Source: Candidatus Endomicrobium neocapritermitis
Lineage (GTDB): Bacteria > Elusimicrobiota > Endomicrobiia > Endomicrobiales > Endomicrobiaceae
DNA: 64,000 bases
Direction: 5' to 3'
Assembly (NCBI GenBank): GCA_009778325.1
Contig: WRJZ01000048.1
Coordinates: 1-64,000, forward strand
This document shows, piece after piece, positions 26,711 to 35,881 of this stretch (the stretch's first letter is position 1; each line of letters begins with the position of its first letter). The translations under genes and the position numbers were made by a program. The notes under the pieces were generated by a model. That model worked only from the letters and a program-made list of their open reading frames with translations. It was not told the DNA's origin and ran no database searches.

Positions 26711-28123
26711 ATGAAAAGAATAATTTTGGTTTTGCTTTCGGTATTTCTTTTTTCTTTAAACGTTTTTGCCGCGGATATAATAGGGCAGTGGCACGGCGTT
26801 CTTAAAGAGCACGGCGTTTATTTGAAAGTCATATTAAATATCGCAAAATCAGCGGGCGGATACGAATATGCCGCGACGTTTGACAGCCCGCGCCAAAACG
26901 CAAAAGGTATCCCTGTAACATCCTTTATCTTTGAAGGCAATTCTCTTAAATTCAGGATTATTGAACTGGGGATAGAATACAGAGGTTCTTTGGAAGAAGA
27001 CGGCATTATAAAAGGAATTTTTGAGCAAAACGGTTTGGCTTTTACAGTTAATTTTTCAAGGGAAGAAATTAAGCGTCCGCAGGAACCGTCAAAACCATAT
27101 CCGTATATTGAAAAAGAAGTCAGGTTTGAAAACAAAGCGGCCGGCATAACGCTGTCAGGCACATTGACAATACCGCGCGGAAGCAAAAAGCAGAGTTTTC
27201 CCGCGGTTGTGCTTATAAGCGGCAGCGGGCCGAATAACAGGGATGAAGAAGTTTTCGGGCATAAGCCTTTTTTAGTTATTGCCGATTATCTTACAAGAAA
27301 CGGGATTGCCGTTTTGCGTTATGATAAACGCGGCACGGGCAGATCGTCCGGAACTGTTAAAGGAAGCACAACGGAAGATTTCGCGGCAGACGCGGCTGCG
27401 GCCGTAGAGTATCTTAAAACAAGAAAAGAAATTGACGCGAACAATATAGGTTTAATAGGCCACAGCGAAGGCGCTGCAATAGCTGCAATGATAGCGGCAA
27501 AACAAAAGCGCATTATGTTTATTGTTTTGCTTGCGGGACAAGGGCTGCCCGGAAAAGAAATTATTTTAAAGCAAAAAAAAATGATCGGAAAAGTTTCGAA
27601 AGTTAAAAAGAAAGAGCTGAAACGGGAAATTGAAACAACAAAGAATGTTATTAATATAGTAGGTATGGCAAATACAGGGCGGCAGAGAGGCGAGTTATTG
27701 CAGTATCTCGGAAAGAGATATGACGGCTTTACCCATAAGGAAGTTCCAAAGGGGGTAGGCAAGCCGGACTTTATGCGTTCATATATCAGCACATATATGG
27801 ACCCATGGATGCGTTATTTTTTAAGCTATAATCCGGCGGATGATCTTAAAGAGGTAAAGTGTCCGGTGCTTGCGCTTGGCGGCAGCAAAGATTTGCAGGT
27901 TTCTGCTAAGGATAATCTGCAGGCAATAAAAGAAGTTCTGGAAAAAAGCGGCAATCCTGACGTGACCGTAAAAATGTACCATGGTTTAAATCATATGTTT
28001 CAGGAATGTAAAACCGGGCTGCCTTCGGAGTATCCGTTTATAGACCAGACTTTTTCGCCAAATGTTTTATCGGATATTTTGGAGTGGATAAAAGAAAGGA
28101 TAATAAAAAAGAGTGGAGAGTGA
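26711..28123 (+). CDS. Exported alpha/beta hydrolase (dienelactone hydrolase-like peptidase/esterase)
   Basis: Encodes 470 residues from the ATG at 26711; the frame extends further upstream, but only through repeat sequence. A signal peptide (RIILVLLSVFLFSLNVFA) precedes a ~110-residue beta domain beginning DIIGQWHGVLKEHG. The hydrolase domain has VVLISGSGPNNRDE (oxyanion region), the nucleophile elbow GLIGHSEGAA, an Asp in LALGGSKDLQV and the catalytic His in HGLNHMFQ. Substrate is unknown; related proteins are esterases or dipeptidyl-type peptidases. The last residues (KKSGE) are encoded by the left arm of E12. Confidence 0.85.
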   Translation: MKRIILVLLSVFLFSLNVFAADIIGQWHGVLKEHGVYLKVILNIAKSAGGYEYAATFDSPRQNAKGIPVTSFIFEGNSLKFRIIELGIEYRGSLEEDGIIKGIFEQNGLAFTVNFSREEIKRPQEPSKPYPYIEKEVRFENKAAGITLSGTLTIPRGSKKQSFPAVVLISGSGPNNRDEEVFGHKPFLVIADYLTRNGIAVLRYDKRGTGRSSGTVKGSTTEDFAADAAAAVEYLKTRKEIDANNIGLIGHSEGAAIAAMIAAKQKRIMFIVLLAGQGLPGKEIILKQKKMIGKVSKVKKKELKREIETTKNVINIVGMANTGRQRGELLQYLGKRYDGFTHKEVPKGVGKPDFMRSYISTYMDPWMRYFLSYNPADDLKEVKCPVLALGGSKDLQVSAKDNLQAIKEVLEKSGNPDVTVKMYHGLNHMFQECKTGLPSEYPFIDQTFSPNVLSDILEWIKERIIKKSGE

Positions 28124-28240
28124 AAAGTGAAGAGTGGAGATATTGAATTTCGGCTTCGCCGAAATCTAATTACTTATTTTTCGCAAAGCGAAAACACATT
28201 ATCTTCACTTTTCACTCTCCACTCTTCACTCTGCCGTTAA
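28109..28240. repeat. Class A cloverleaf-like element E12
   Basis: Arms AGAGTGGAGAGTGAAAAGTG and CACTTTTCACTCTCCACTCT enclose the mini-hairpins TTTCGGCTTCGCCGAAA and TTTTCGCAAAGCGAAAA. The right arm ends CTGCCGTTAAAAAAGGGGAA immediately before the ATG of the next gene. The left arm overlaps the stop codon of the preceding gene. Confidence 0.9.
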
Positions 28241-28252
28241 AAAAGGGGAAAA

Positions 28253-29530
28253 ATGAAAAAAATTTTAATCGTATCATTGATTGCTTTATTTGTATCACAG
28301 CCGGTTTTGGCTGACGGGGAAAAAAACATTAGTTTTATTTTTGACGGGCTTGCGAGAATACGCTACGAATTTCATAATAATAATAAGACTTTGGGTTCGA
28401 AAAACGACGAGCGCGATTATTTCAGATTTAAATTTTCCGGCGGAGTGCTGGCAGACTTTTATGATGTTTTTTCTATTTACGGAAGGCTTACCAATGAAAG
28501 CCGTTCGTACATATACAATGCCGGCGGAAACGCGGAATATAATATAGATGAAGTAGTTATCGACAATCTTTTTTTAAGTATTCCTAAACTGTTTGGCACA
28601 ATCGACATAAAAGCAGGAAGAATGGATTTGGCGATTTCCGAATACGGCGAAGGCTTTTTGATTGCCGACGGAACGCCCTTGGACGGTTCAAAAACGTTTT
28701 ATTTTAACGCCGCGAGAATGAGATATTCCGCGCCGGAAAGCAGCATAGAACTTTTAAGCGTATATAATACCGAATACGATGACCTGCCTGTCATAAATGA
28801 CCAAGACATAAGAATAAACGATTCGCTTGAAACGGCTTTTATAATTTACGGCAGAAAAAAAATCAATGAAAAGCTTTACATAGAGCCGTATTATATGTGG
28901 AAAACGGAAGCGTCGGGCCCGTTTGGAAATGACGTTTCAATAAACACTTTCGGCTCTTACGTTAAATACGATATGGAAAAAGCCGTTATACGCGCGCAGG
29001 CCGCGGTGCAGCTTGGCAATTATAACGATGAAATAGGCCGCGCTTTCGGCGGATACGCGTATCTGGATATCCCCGTTATGGATATTGTAAAACCGTTCAG
29101 CATAGGATATGTCTATCTTTCGGGCGACGATGAAAACTCGCAAACCGTTGAAGCGTGGAATCCGGTTTTCGGACGTTACCCGGCGCTGTCGGACATACTG
29201 CATGCGCTTTATTCGCAGGAATCCGGATATGGTTATTGGACAAATCTGCAGCTTTTAAAATTTGAAACTACTTTTAAACCTTTAAAAAGAATGTCGATAA
29301 TCGCAAGCTATAATTTTGTTTACGCGAATGAAACGGTAACAAGCACTACTAGCACAATTTTCGGCACAGGCAAACACAGGGGAAATCTGGCGCGCTGCAG
29401 AATCGCATATAATTTTTCCAAAAATTTCAGCTCTTATGTGTCAGGAGAATATTTTGTTCCCGGCGATTTTTACTATAAAGGCGCAAAAAATGCTTCGTTT
29501 TTAAGAATTGAGTTTATGGCGAAGATATAA
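28253..29530 (+). CDS. Outer-membrane porin-like beta-barrel protein
   Basis: Encodes 425 residues. A signal peptide (ILIVSLIALFVSQPVLA) is followed by alternating amphipathic strands throughout. Runs such as LARIRYEFHNNN, GTIDIKAGRMDLAI, YIEPYYMWKTE and KRMSIIASYNFVYANE are typical of 16- to 18-strand barrels of the alginate-export/porin type. The C-terminal strand is SFLRIEFMAKI. The G(R)xD/GR motif after a KAG turn is also seen in that family. I infer a passive or substrate-specific outer-membrane channel; substrate unknown. SD GGGG lies five bases before ATG. Confidence 0.75.
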   Translation: MKKILIVSLIALFVSQPVLADGEKNISFIFDGLARIRYEFHNNNKTLGSKNDERDYFRFKFSGGVLADFYDVFSIYGRLTNESRSYIYNAGGNAEYNIDEVVIDNLFLSIPKLFGTIDIKAGRMDLAISEYGEGFLIADGTPLDGSKTFYFNAARMRYSAPESSIELLSVYNTEYDDLPVINDQDIRINDSLETAFIIYGRKKINEKLYIEPYYMWKTEASGPFGNDVSINTFGSYVKYDMEKAVIRAQAAVQLGNYNDEIGRAFGGYAYLDIPVMDIVKPFSIGYVYLSGDDENSQTVEAWNPVFGRYPALSDILHALYSQESGYGYWTNLQLLKFETTFKPLKRMSIIASYNFVYANETVTSTTSTIFGTGKHRGNLARCRIAYNFSKNFSSYVSGEYFVPGDFYYKGAKNASFLRIEFMAKI

Positions 29531-29532
29531 AA

Positions 29533-29562
29533 AAGAGTGAAGAGCGGAGAGTGAAAAGTGAA
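29533..29562. repeat. Half word-arm E13 supplying the start region of the next gene
   Basis: GAGTGAAGAGCGGAGAGTGA words, the same family as E5 and E12, run directly into the GTG start of the lipoprotein gene and provide the only visible ribosome-binding sequence (GGAG). There is no inverted partner. Confidence 0.6.
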
Positions 29563-30034
29563 AAAGACGAATATTAAAGAATTATTCACAGTTTTGCTGC
29601 CAGCTTTGCTGGTAACTTTGTTACTAAGCGGAATTTTCATTTTTGCGGCGTGTTCAAGAGGCGGAAATAACTCCGACGGGAATACGAATGTAAGGTCTGT
29701 TGAGATTGTTTCCGAAGACGCCGAGAGCGTAAAAATAGGCAAAAAAGAACATTTTGTGTTCGAGGAATACGCGGAGTTTGAGGTAATTTTGAGAGATGCC
29801 TCCAATAATGAAATTACGGTGGACGACCCTCAAAATATTGTCTGGACATTGGACGGCGCGGACACGGATAATTTTTATTTCTTAGATTCCTCTTCTTTAT
29901 CAAGCTCAACCGGCGCATATGTAACCGTTCAATTTGATTTTACGGCTCCGTACGATACCGAAGCAGAGCTGAAAGTTTCATACAAAGGCTTAAGCAAGAA
30001 AGTTAATCTGACCGTGGATGATATTGATATATAA
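29558..30034 (+). CDS. Lipoprotein with Ig-like domain
   Basis: Encodes 158 residues from a GTG start. A hydrophobic segment ends in the lipobox FAAC. The mature part has a Gly/Asn-rich linker (SRGGNNSDGNTN) and one beta-sandwich-like domain. In it, VEIVSEDAESVKIGK, NNEITVDDPQNIVWTLDG and the final LKVSYKGLSKKVNLTVDDI resemble bacterial Ig-like (BIG) repeats. Probably a surface or periplasmic lipoprotein of unknown role. It follows the porin-like gene within 30 bp and ends before a strong terminator, so the two may share a transcript. Confidence 0.7.
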   Translation: MKKTNIKELFTVLLPALLVTLLLSGIFIFAACSRGGNNSDGNTNVRSVEIVSEDAESVKIGKKEHFVFEEYAEFEVILRDASNNEITVDDPQNIVWTLDGADTDNFYFLDSSSLSSSTGAYVTVQFDFTAPYDTEAELKVSYKGLSKKVNLTVDDIDI

Positions 30035-30066
30035 CGGATTAACACACGCTAAATCTTATAAAAACA

Positions 30067-30112
30067 AAAAAGCGGAAATCCGATAAAAAGATTTCCGCTT
30101 TTTTTATTTTTG
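30067..30112 (+). terminator. Rho-independent terminator
   Basis: AAAAGCGGAAATC (about 30068-30080) pairs with GATTTCCGCTTTT (30090-30102), followed by TTTTATTTTT. It ends the porin-lipoprotein transcript. Confidence 0.9.
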
Positions 30113-30224
30113 GGAGCCCAGTTCTTGCTTGACTTTATGTGATTTATAAGCTACAATTATAACAGAGCCGAAGTTCCTTCTCATATTTCATATTTTCATT
30201 GTTTCCAATAAAGGAGAATCTAAT

Positions 30225-30539
30225 GTGAAGATAAAATTCTATGAAACAAGCGATGGAAAAATTCCATTCACGATTTGGTTTGAAAGTTTAAAAGATAATG
30301 TTGTAAAAACAAAAGTTATGGCAAAACTCGAATTTCTGAGAATCGGCAACTTCTCAAACTGCAAACCTGTCGGAGAAGGAGTTTTTGAAAGAAAACTGCA
30401 CGGAATAAGAATATATTTCATAAAGCACGGAAATGAACTTATAGTCTTGCTTCTTGGCGGCGAAAAAGACAAACAACAGCAAAGGGATATAGAAAAGGCA
30501 AAAGAATATTATAAGGATTGGAAGAAAAGGTTTTTGTAA
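30225..30539 (+). CDS. RelE/HigB-type toxin (addiction-module killer family)
   Basis: Encodes 104 residues from a GTG with AAGGAG nine bases upstream. The sequence IPFTIWFESLKDNVVKTKVMAKLEFLRIGNF, then KPVGEGVFERKLH, GIRIYFIKHGNELIVLLLGGEKDKQQQRDIEKAKEY is the RelE-like fold of the phage-derived Gp49/HigB-type killer family. Members are ribosome-dependent mRNA interferases. The antitoxin gene follows 60 bp downstream, the reversed toxin-antitoxin order usual for HigBA. Basic and aromatic residues at the C-terminus (YYKDWKKRFL) are typical. Confidence 0.88.
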   Translation: MKIKFYETSDGKIPFTIWFESLKDNVVKTKVMAKLEFLRIGNFSNCKPVGEGVFERKLHGIRIYFIKHGNELIVLLLGGEKDKQQQRDIEKAKEYYKDWKKRFL

Positions 30540-30599
30540 TGCGGATACAGCGACAAAGAAGTACCGACGGTGCATATTTCAATTAAAAAGAGGCGTCAA

Positions 30600-30947
30600 A
30601 TGAAAATAAAAAAGAGAGTAAAATCAACTCCGAAGAACTCAAAATCTTATGAAGATTTCAGAAAAGAGTATTTCTCTGAAAATCCCGAAGATATTGAGCT
30701 GTTGAAAGAATCTCTGATAGAAGAATTCAACGACAGTGAAGATATGAAATTGGAAGAACTTTTGAAAGCTTTAAAAGAAGTTATGAAGCTTGAAGGGATA
30801 AGCAAGGTAGCAAAAAAAACCAAGCTCAGCAGAGAAAACTTGCACAGGTCTTTTGCAGAAGACGGAAATCCTACTATTAAAACCGTAAGCAAGATAGTTG
30901 ACTGTTTGGGGTACAGAGTAAAACTTGTCCATTCTTCTTCAAAATGA
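30600..30947 (+). CDS. HigA-type antitoxin with helix-turn-helix
   Basis: Encodes 115 residues from the ATG at 30600, with AGAGG seven bases upstream; a start at 30570 is possible. The N-terminal half is acidic and probably the toxin-binding part (SENPEDIELLKESLIEEFN). The C-terminal half LEGISKVAKKTKLSRENLHRSF, then GNPTIKTVSKIVDCLGYRV is a Cro/C1-type helix-turn-helix typical of the addiction-module antidote family paired with this killer family. It likely represses its own operon. A terminator follows at once. Confidence 0.87.
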   Translation: MKIKKRVKSTPKNSKSYEDFRKEYFSENPEDIELLKESLIEEFNDSEDMKLEELLKALKEVMKLEGISKVAKKTKLSRENLHRSFAEDGNPTIKTVSKIVDCLGYRVKLVHSSSK

Positions 30948-30956
30948 GCTGTTCAT

Positions 30957-30990
30957 AAAAAAGCGCCGTAAGATTTTACGGCGCTTTTTT
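30957..30990 (+). terminator. Rho-independent terminator after the toxin-antitoxin pair
   Basis: AGCGCCGTAA (30962-30971) pairs with TTACGGCGCT (30976-30985) around GATT, followed by TTTTT. The A-run before the stem makes it usable on both strands. Confidence 0.9.
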
Positions 30991-31031
30991 ATTCTGTAAA
31001 AATCTTTACAGAATGAAAATTTAACAATTTA

Positions 31032-31110
31032 TTTTTTACTTGTTCCTTATTACTTGCTTTTTGCTTTTGCCGTTACTCTGCCTCTTCGCATCTCTGCATT
31101 TCTGCCTCAT
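31032..31110. repeat. Half word-arm E14
   Basis: Words TTACTTGTTCCTTATTACTT and TCGCATCTCTGCATTTCTGC flank TTTTTGCTTTTGCCGTTAC, the class B core. Inverted partners are not adjacent, so it looks like a hybrid of two right halves. It lies in the leader of iorA. Confidence 0.6.
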
Positions 31111-31198
31111 TCTTTTCCTTGCGGAAATACTCTAAAAAAGATAAAATTGTAACATTATAATCAGGCCAAAAAAATACTCCTTTGCAGAGGTTTTGTTT

Positions 31199-32917
31199 AT
31201 GAAAAAGATATTGTTATTGTCAGGCGACGAAGCTGTTGCGCGCGGCGCGTATGAAGCCGGATTAAAATTGGCGGCGGCTTATCCCGGAACGCCATCGACG
31301 GAAATTTTGGAGTATCTTACGCAATTTCCCGAAGTTGACGCCAGATGGGCGGTAAATGAAAAAACCTCTTATGAAATAGCTTTGGGCGCTTCAATCGCAG
31401 GCGTGAGAAGCATGTATTCGTCAAAACATGTCGGTTTAAACGTGGCAATGGACCCTCTTATGACGTCCGCTTATACGGGCGTTACCGGCGGTTTTGTGGT
31501 TGTCGTTGCGGATGACCCGCAGATGGCGTCGTCTCAAAATGAGCAGGATGACAGGCTTATCGCGAAATTCGCGAAAATTCCTATGCTTGAACCTTCAAGC
31601 CCCAGAGAAGCTTATCTAATGGCGCGAAGCGCCTTTGATTTAAGCGAAAAGTTTGATACTCCCGTGATGATCCGCATTACTACCCGCGTTGCGCACACAA
31701 AAGAAGACGTTGAAATCGGCGAAAGAAACGAAGTGCCGGACAAACCTTTTGTCCCTAATCCCGCGAAATACGTTATGATTCCCGGATATGCTTATAAAAA
31801 ACATATTGCATTGGAAGCCAAGCTTTTGGAAATGGCGAAATATTCGGACGAAAGTTCTCTAAACTTTATTGAGATAAACGACAATTCTATGGGGATTATA
31901 ACCAGCGGCGTTTCTTATCTTTACGCGAAAGAAGCGTTCCCTAACGCCTCTTTTTTAAAAATAGGTTTTTCCTATCCTTTTCCTGATGAAAAAATTAAAC
32001 AATTTGCAAAAGAGGTCAAAGACCTCTATGTTATAGAAGAGCTTGAACCGTTTATAGAAGAGCATGTTAAGCAGCTGTACATACCCGTGAAAGCCAAAGA
32101 TGTTTCTTACAGAATCGGGGAATTAAACCCTGGGCTGGTTAAAGAAATAATCGAAGGTAAGAAAAAAGTTGAAAAACCTTCCACTGCGAGAAAACCGGTT
32201 TTATGTCCCGGCTGTTCGCATCGTCCGGTATTTTATGCTTTAAAAAAGTTGAAAGCCATAGTCGCCGGCGATATCGGCTGTTATACCTTAGGAACTTTAA
32301 AGCCGCTGGACGCTATGCATACAACCGTGTGTATGGGCGGCGGCGTTACGCTTTTTGACAGCATGTCTAAAATTTTGGGACATAATAAAGTTGTCGGTGT
32401 CGTAGGAGATTCTACTTTTGTGCATTCCGGAATAGAAGGACTGATTGACGCGGCGTATAACGGAGCAAAAGGGCTTCTTTTGGTTTTGGATAATTCGACA
32501 ACCGGGATGACAGGCTGCCAGAATAACCCCGCAACGGGTTTTACAGCAAAAGGCGAAAAAACAAAGAAACTTAGCATCGAAGATATCAGCAAAGCCGCGG
32601 GAGCGGATATTGTCGAAACGATAGGCGCTTATGCCGATAATCTTGCGGATAAAATTCATGAATTAATGAACAAAGACGCATTGTCGGTTTTGATAGTAAG
32701 ATATCCGTGCAAGGTGTTGACAAAAGCAAAAGACCCGATACCTGTTTTTGACGGCGCGAACTGCAAAAACTGCGGCGCGTGCCTTCAGATTGACTGTCCG
32801 GCAATACACAGAAACGAAGCCGGAAATATTGTTTTGGAAGAGTATTTGTGCGCGGGCTGCGATCTTTGCGTAAGAATGTGTAAGTTTGGAGCGTTGAAAA
32901 AGGCAGAGAACAGATAA
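31199..32917 (+). CDS. iorA: Indolepyruvate:ferredoxin oxidoreductase alpha subunit
   Basis: Encodes 572 residues from the ATG at 31199 (AGAGG eight bases upstream; a TTG two codons earlier is less likely). The pyrimidine-binding half starts LLSGDEAVARGAYEAGLK, with AYPGTPSTEILEYL. The TPP-binding half has CPGCSHRPVFY, GDIGCYTLG and GDSTFVHSGIEGLIDAAYN...DNSTTGMTG. Two [4Fe-4S] motifs end the protein: CKNCGACLQIDCP and CAGCDLCVRMCKFGAL. With IorB it oxidatively decarboxylates aryl-pyruvates from aromatic amino acids to aryl-acyl-CoA, reducing ferredoxin. This indicates anaerobic amino-acid fermentation. Confidence 0.97.
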   Translation: MKKILLLSGDEAVARGAYEAGLKLAAAYPGTPSTEILEYLTQFPEVDARWAVNEKTSYEIALGASIAGVRSMYSSKHVGLNVAMDPLMTSAYTGVTGGFVVVVADDPQMASSQNEQDDRLIAKFAKIPMLEPSSPREAYLMARSAFDLSEKFDTPVMIRITTRVAHTKEDVEIGERNEVPDKPFVPNPAKYVMIPGYAYKKHIALEAKLLEMAKYSDESSLNFIEINDNSMGIITSGVSYLYAKEAFPNASFLKIGFSYPFPDEKIKQFAKEVKDLYVIEELEPFIEEHVKQLYIPVKAKDVSYRIGELNPGLVKEIIEGKKKVEKPSTARKPVLCPGCSHRPVFYALKKLKAIVAGDIGCYTLGTLKPLDAMHTTVCMGGGVTLFDSMSKILGHNKVVGVVGDSTFVHSGIEGLIDAAYNGAKGLLLVLDNSTTGMTGCQNNPATGFTAKGEKTKKLSIEDISKAAGADIVETIGAYADNLADKIHELMNKDALSVLIVRYPCKVLTKAKDPIPVFDGANCKNCGACLQIDCPAIHRNEAGNIVLEEYLCAGCDLCVRMCKFGALKKAENR

Positions 32918-32993
32918 TAGAGAAAAAAGAATAAATACGGCAACCCCCTCGTTAGATGCAGGGCACGGTTGGGGCGAAATAAGGGGATTAAAT

Positions 32994-33482
32994 ATGAAAA
33001 ATAACAAAGTTAATAACGAAGTTATTAATATTTTGTTTTGCGGGACGGGCGGTCAGGGCGTTTTGACAGCGGCGGAAATTGTGTCGCTTGCGGCTATGTA
33101 TGACGGGTTTCATACGAAAAAATCAGAAGTGCACGGAATGGCGCAGAGGGGCGGCTCCGTGGAGTCGCATGTCAGATTCGGCAGCTTAGTTGCCTCTCCT
33201 CTTATTGAAGCCGGCGCGGCGGATTTTATTGTTCCGTTTTATAAGCCCGAACGCGACAGGCTGATTGAGTATCTTTCTAAAGACGGCAAAGATTTTACGG
33301 CGGATTTGGAAGAAGCGCAACTTAATTGCAAAGATAAAAGATTTGTAAACACATATATGCTCGGACGGCTTTCAAAATATTTAAATTTGTCAAAAGAAAG
33401 CTGGCTGAAAGCTTTGGAAGCAGGTTTTAAAGGCAAACTCGTCGAAGAAAACCGGAAGGTTTTTTTAGACGCGGTAAAATGA
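32994..33482 (+). CDS. iorB: Indolepyruvate:ferredoxin oxidoreductase beta subunit
   Basis: Encodes 162 residues, a little shorter than the usual ~190. The gamma-domain pattern is clear: NILFCGTGGQGVLTAAEIVSLAA, then TKKSEVHGMAQRGGSVESHVRFG, followed by the acidic-core segment AGAADFIVPFYKPERDRL. It forms the complex with IorA. SD AAGGGG lies before the ATG. It is 76 bp after iorA, in the same direction, and probably co-transcribed. Confidence 0.95.
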   Translation: MKNNKVNNEVINILFCGTGGQGVLTAAEIVSLAAMYDGFHTKKSEVHGMAQRGGSVESHVRFGSLVASPLIEAGAADFIVPFYKPERDRLIEYLSKDGKDFTADLEEAQLNCKDKRFVNTYMLGRLSKYLNLSKESWLKALEAGFKGKLVEENRKVFLDAVK

Positions 33483-33501
33483 TTGAAGAAAAGGGCGCCC
33501 T

Positions 33502-34407
33502 GTGAAAAAAAGTTTTTTGCTTGTTATTATTTTGGAAATTTTGCTTATTGTTTTGCTGGTTTGGCTTTTGTATCTTTGGATACAGACGCAAAAAGCTTCG
33601 GACGGTTCATTTTTTGAAAGTATTAAGAGTTATTGGGGAGAAATCCATCAAAATAAAAATACGCAAAACAAAACTTCCGTGAAAGAAAAACACGGACGCG
33701 CGGAGAAAGAATCGCGGCAATTTGACCCTGACCGAGATTCGTTTGTCAAAGACGAACAATATAACGAAGAAGTCGAAGAAATCGCAAAAACAATAACGCC
33801 CGGCGAGGAAAACGACTTTATCACCATGGCAAATGATTTTCATAGAGCGGGAAATTACCGGAAATCCATGCAATATTATGATGCCGCGATTAAAGTGAAT
33901 CCTCAAAATGCAATGGCATATTGCAACAGATCTGCGTTAAAGAACACTATTCTTGATTATGAGGGGGCCGTTGAGGACGCGTCGGCTGCCATAAAAATCA
34001 ATCCGACTCCTTACGCATATCACAATAGAATTGCCGCGTACGAGAAACTTGGCAACCTGCCCGGCGCTTTAAATGATATTGAAGTTTATAAGGGTAACGA
34101 TTGGCCTCATCAAGGGTATGCTTACTACCAAGAAGGCCGTTGTTATATGCAGTCCGGAAATTACTTTCAAGATGAAGACTTCGGCAGTTTATATGTGCGA
34201 AACATGTATTACGAAATGGCCGTTAAAGCATTTGATGAGGCTGAGAATACGCTTTCGCATGAGTATAAAAAATATTTGTATGAAAGCCGCGGAGACTGTT
34301 ATCTGGCGCTTGCAAATATTGAGAAAGCCAAAATCGATTATGCGAAAGCGGAAAGTTTAGGTTCGGAGTATGCCGGAAGCCAGTTAAAGAAATTGCAAAA
34401 GAATTAA
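33502..34407 (+). CDS. Membrane-anchored TPR protein
   Basis: Encodes 301 residues from a GTG start. One N-terminal transmembrane helix (FLLVIILEILLIVLLVWLLYLW) anchors a charged linker (about 30-95). At least four tetratricopeptide repeats follow, for example FHRAGNYRKSMQYYDAAIKV, NRSALKNTILDYEGAVEDAS and AAYEKLGNLPGALNDIEVY, with another near the end (YLALANIEKAKIDYAKAESL). TPRs mediate protein-protein contacts. It lies 20 bp after iorB and 13 bp before the ligase, so it is in the same operon, but a functional link is not evident. Confidence 0.8.
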   Translation: MKKSFLLVIILEILLIVLLVWLLYLWIQTQKASDGSFFESIKSYWGEIHQNKNTQNKTSVKEKHGRAEKESRQFDPDRDSFVKDEQYNEEVEEIAKTITPGEENDFITMANDFHRAGNYRKSMQYYDAAIKVNPQNAMAYCNRSALKNTILDYEGAVEDASAAIKINPTPYAYHNRIAAYEKLGNLPGALNDIEVYKGNDWPHQGYAYYQEGRCYMQSGNYFQDEDFGSLYVRNMYYEMAVKAFDEAENTLSHEYKKYLYESRGDCYLALANIEKAKIDYAKAESLGSEYAGSQLKKLQKN

Positions 34408-34420
34408 AAAGAGGACGTTT

Positions 34421-35722
34421 ATGATTTTCAACGAGAAGTTTGAAACGATGGATCTGCGGGATTTGAAAAATTTGCAGTCCGAAAGGCTGCGAAATCTTGC
34501 GGATTACGTTTATAAGAATTCTCCTGTTTATAAAAAAAAGATTGACGAAAGCGGTTTTTCCGTTTCGGACATTAAAACGACAGACGACATAACAAAACTT
34601 CCGTTTACCACAAAAGACGATTTAAGAGATTTTTATCCTTTCGGATTGTTTTCAAAAGACGTTAAAAATATAGCTGAATTTCATGTTTCAAGCGGCACGA
34701 CCGGAAATCCGGTTGTTTCCGGATATTCTAAAGATGACGTAAAGCTTTGGGCGGAAGTTTCGGCGCGTTCCATTGCGGCCGCGGGAGGACTGCCAGGCGA
34801 TATTATCCAGATTGCTTACGGATACGGCCTTTTTACGGGCGGGCTCGGTCTTCATTACGGCGCTTTGGAAATCGGCGCGGCTATAATGCCGATGTCGTCG
34901 GGGCAGACAAAAAGGCAGATAAAACTTATGCAGGATTTTAAGCCAAGAATTGTCGCGTGCACGCCGAGCTTTGCTTTATATATGGCCGAAGAAGCCAAAG
35001 AAATGGGCATTGACCCGAAAACTTCTTCCTGGGAAGTGGGCATTTTCGGCGCGGAACCGTGGACAGAAGCCTTAAGAAGCGAAATAGAAAACTCGCTGGG
35101 CTTAACGGCAACCGATATTTACGGGCTTTCGGAAATTATCGGCCCGGGAGTGGCTCAGGAGTGCCATCTCAAAACCGGGCTGCATATATGGTCTGACGTT
35201 TTTTATCCTGAAATTATCAATCCCGAAACAAATCTCCCGGTTAAAGAAGGCGAAAGCGGAGAACTTGTTATAACTACCCTTACAAGAACAGGTATGCCAT
35301 TGCTTCGCTATAGAACAAGAGACATAGTATCTTTAAATAACGAACTTTGTTCGTGTGGGAGGACGGCTCCGCGTATCAGCAAAATTGCGGGCAGAACCGA
35401 TGATATGATAGTTGTGCGCGGAATAAACGTTTTCCCCACTCAGATAGAGTATGCGCTTTTGCAGGTTGAGGGAACGCTTCCGAACTATCAGATAGTTGTA
35501 AGCAGAGAAGCGCACGGGCTCGACACCATAGAGGTGCAGGTTGAAATCGATGAAAAAGCTTTCTCGGACCAGATAAAAGTGCTTGAAGCGCTTAAAAATA
35601 AAATCAAAAAGAGCATTGAAAATACAATACTTGTCGGCGTGACGGTTAAACTTGTAGGCCCGAAAACGATTGTGAGGAACGAAGGGAAAGCCAAAAGAGT
35701 GATTGATAATAGGAAGATTTAA
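34421..35722 (+). CDS. paaK: Phenylacetate-CoA ligase family protein
   Basis: Encodes 433 residues, typical for PaaK. The AMP-binding motif is FHVSSGTTGNPVVSGYS, the second region is DIYGLSEIIGPGVAQEC, and the hinge/C-domain has YRTRDIVSL and RTDDMIVVRGINVFPTQIEYALLQ. It activates an aryl acid with ATP and CoA, or runs in the direction of ATP formation. Adjacent to iorAB, it probably converts aryl-acyl-CoA to the free acid with ATP gain, the accepted role for such pairs in amino-acid fermenters. GAGGA lies seven bases before the ATG. Confidence 0.94.
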   Translation: MIFNEKFETMDLRDLKNLQSERLRNLADYVYKNSPVYKKKIDESGFSVSDIKTTDDITKLPFTTKDDLRDFYPFGLFSKDVKNIAEFHVSSGTTGNPVVSGYSKDDVKLWAEVSARSIAAAGGLPGDIIQIAYGYGLFTGGLGLHYGALEIGAAIMPMSSGQTKRQIKLMQDFKPRIVACTPSFALYMAEEAKEMGIDPKTSSWEVGIFGAEPWTEALRSEIENSLGLTATDIYGLSEIIGPGVAQECHLKTGLHIWSDVFYPEIINPETNLPVKEGESGELVITTLTRTGMPLLRYRTRDIVSLNNELCSCGRTAPRISKIAGRTDDMIVVRGINVFPTQIEYALLQVEGTLPNYQIVVSREAHGLDTIEVQVEIDEKAFSDQIKVLEALKNKIKKSIENTILVGVTVKLVGPKTIVRNEGKAKRVIDNRKI

Positions 35723-35870
35723 ACGGCGGAAGCTGAGAAGTTGGGAAGCTGGGAAGTTGAGCAACGACAAGAATGACAGAAGTCGGGAAGATAGGATGAT
35801 AAGAAGTTGAGCAACGGCAAAGAATTTAATGACCACAGCTCCTCTCAGCATCTCAACTTCCCAGCTTCTA
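35722..35870. repeat. Word-arm element E15
   Basis: Left words CGGAAGCTGAGAAGTTGGGA (repeated in degenerate form) and right arm CATCTCAACTTCCCAGCTTC form an inverted repeat. It contains two core copies, GCAACGACAAGAATGAC and GCAACGGCAAAGAAT. The right arm ends TAAAAGGATTTCA directly before an ATG. Confidence 0.8.
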
Positions 35871-35881
35871 AAAGGATTTCA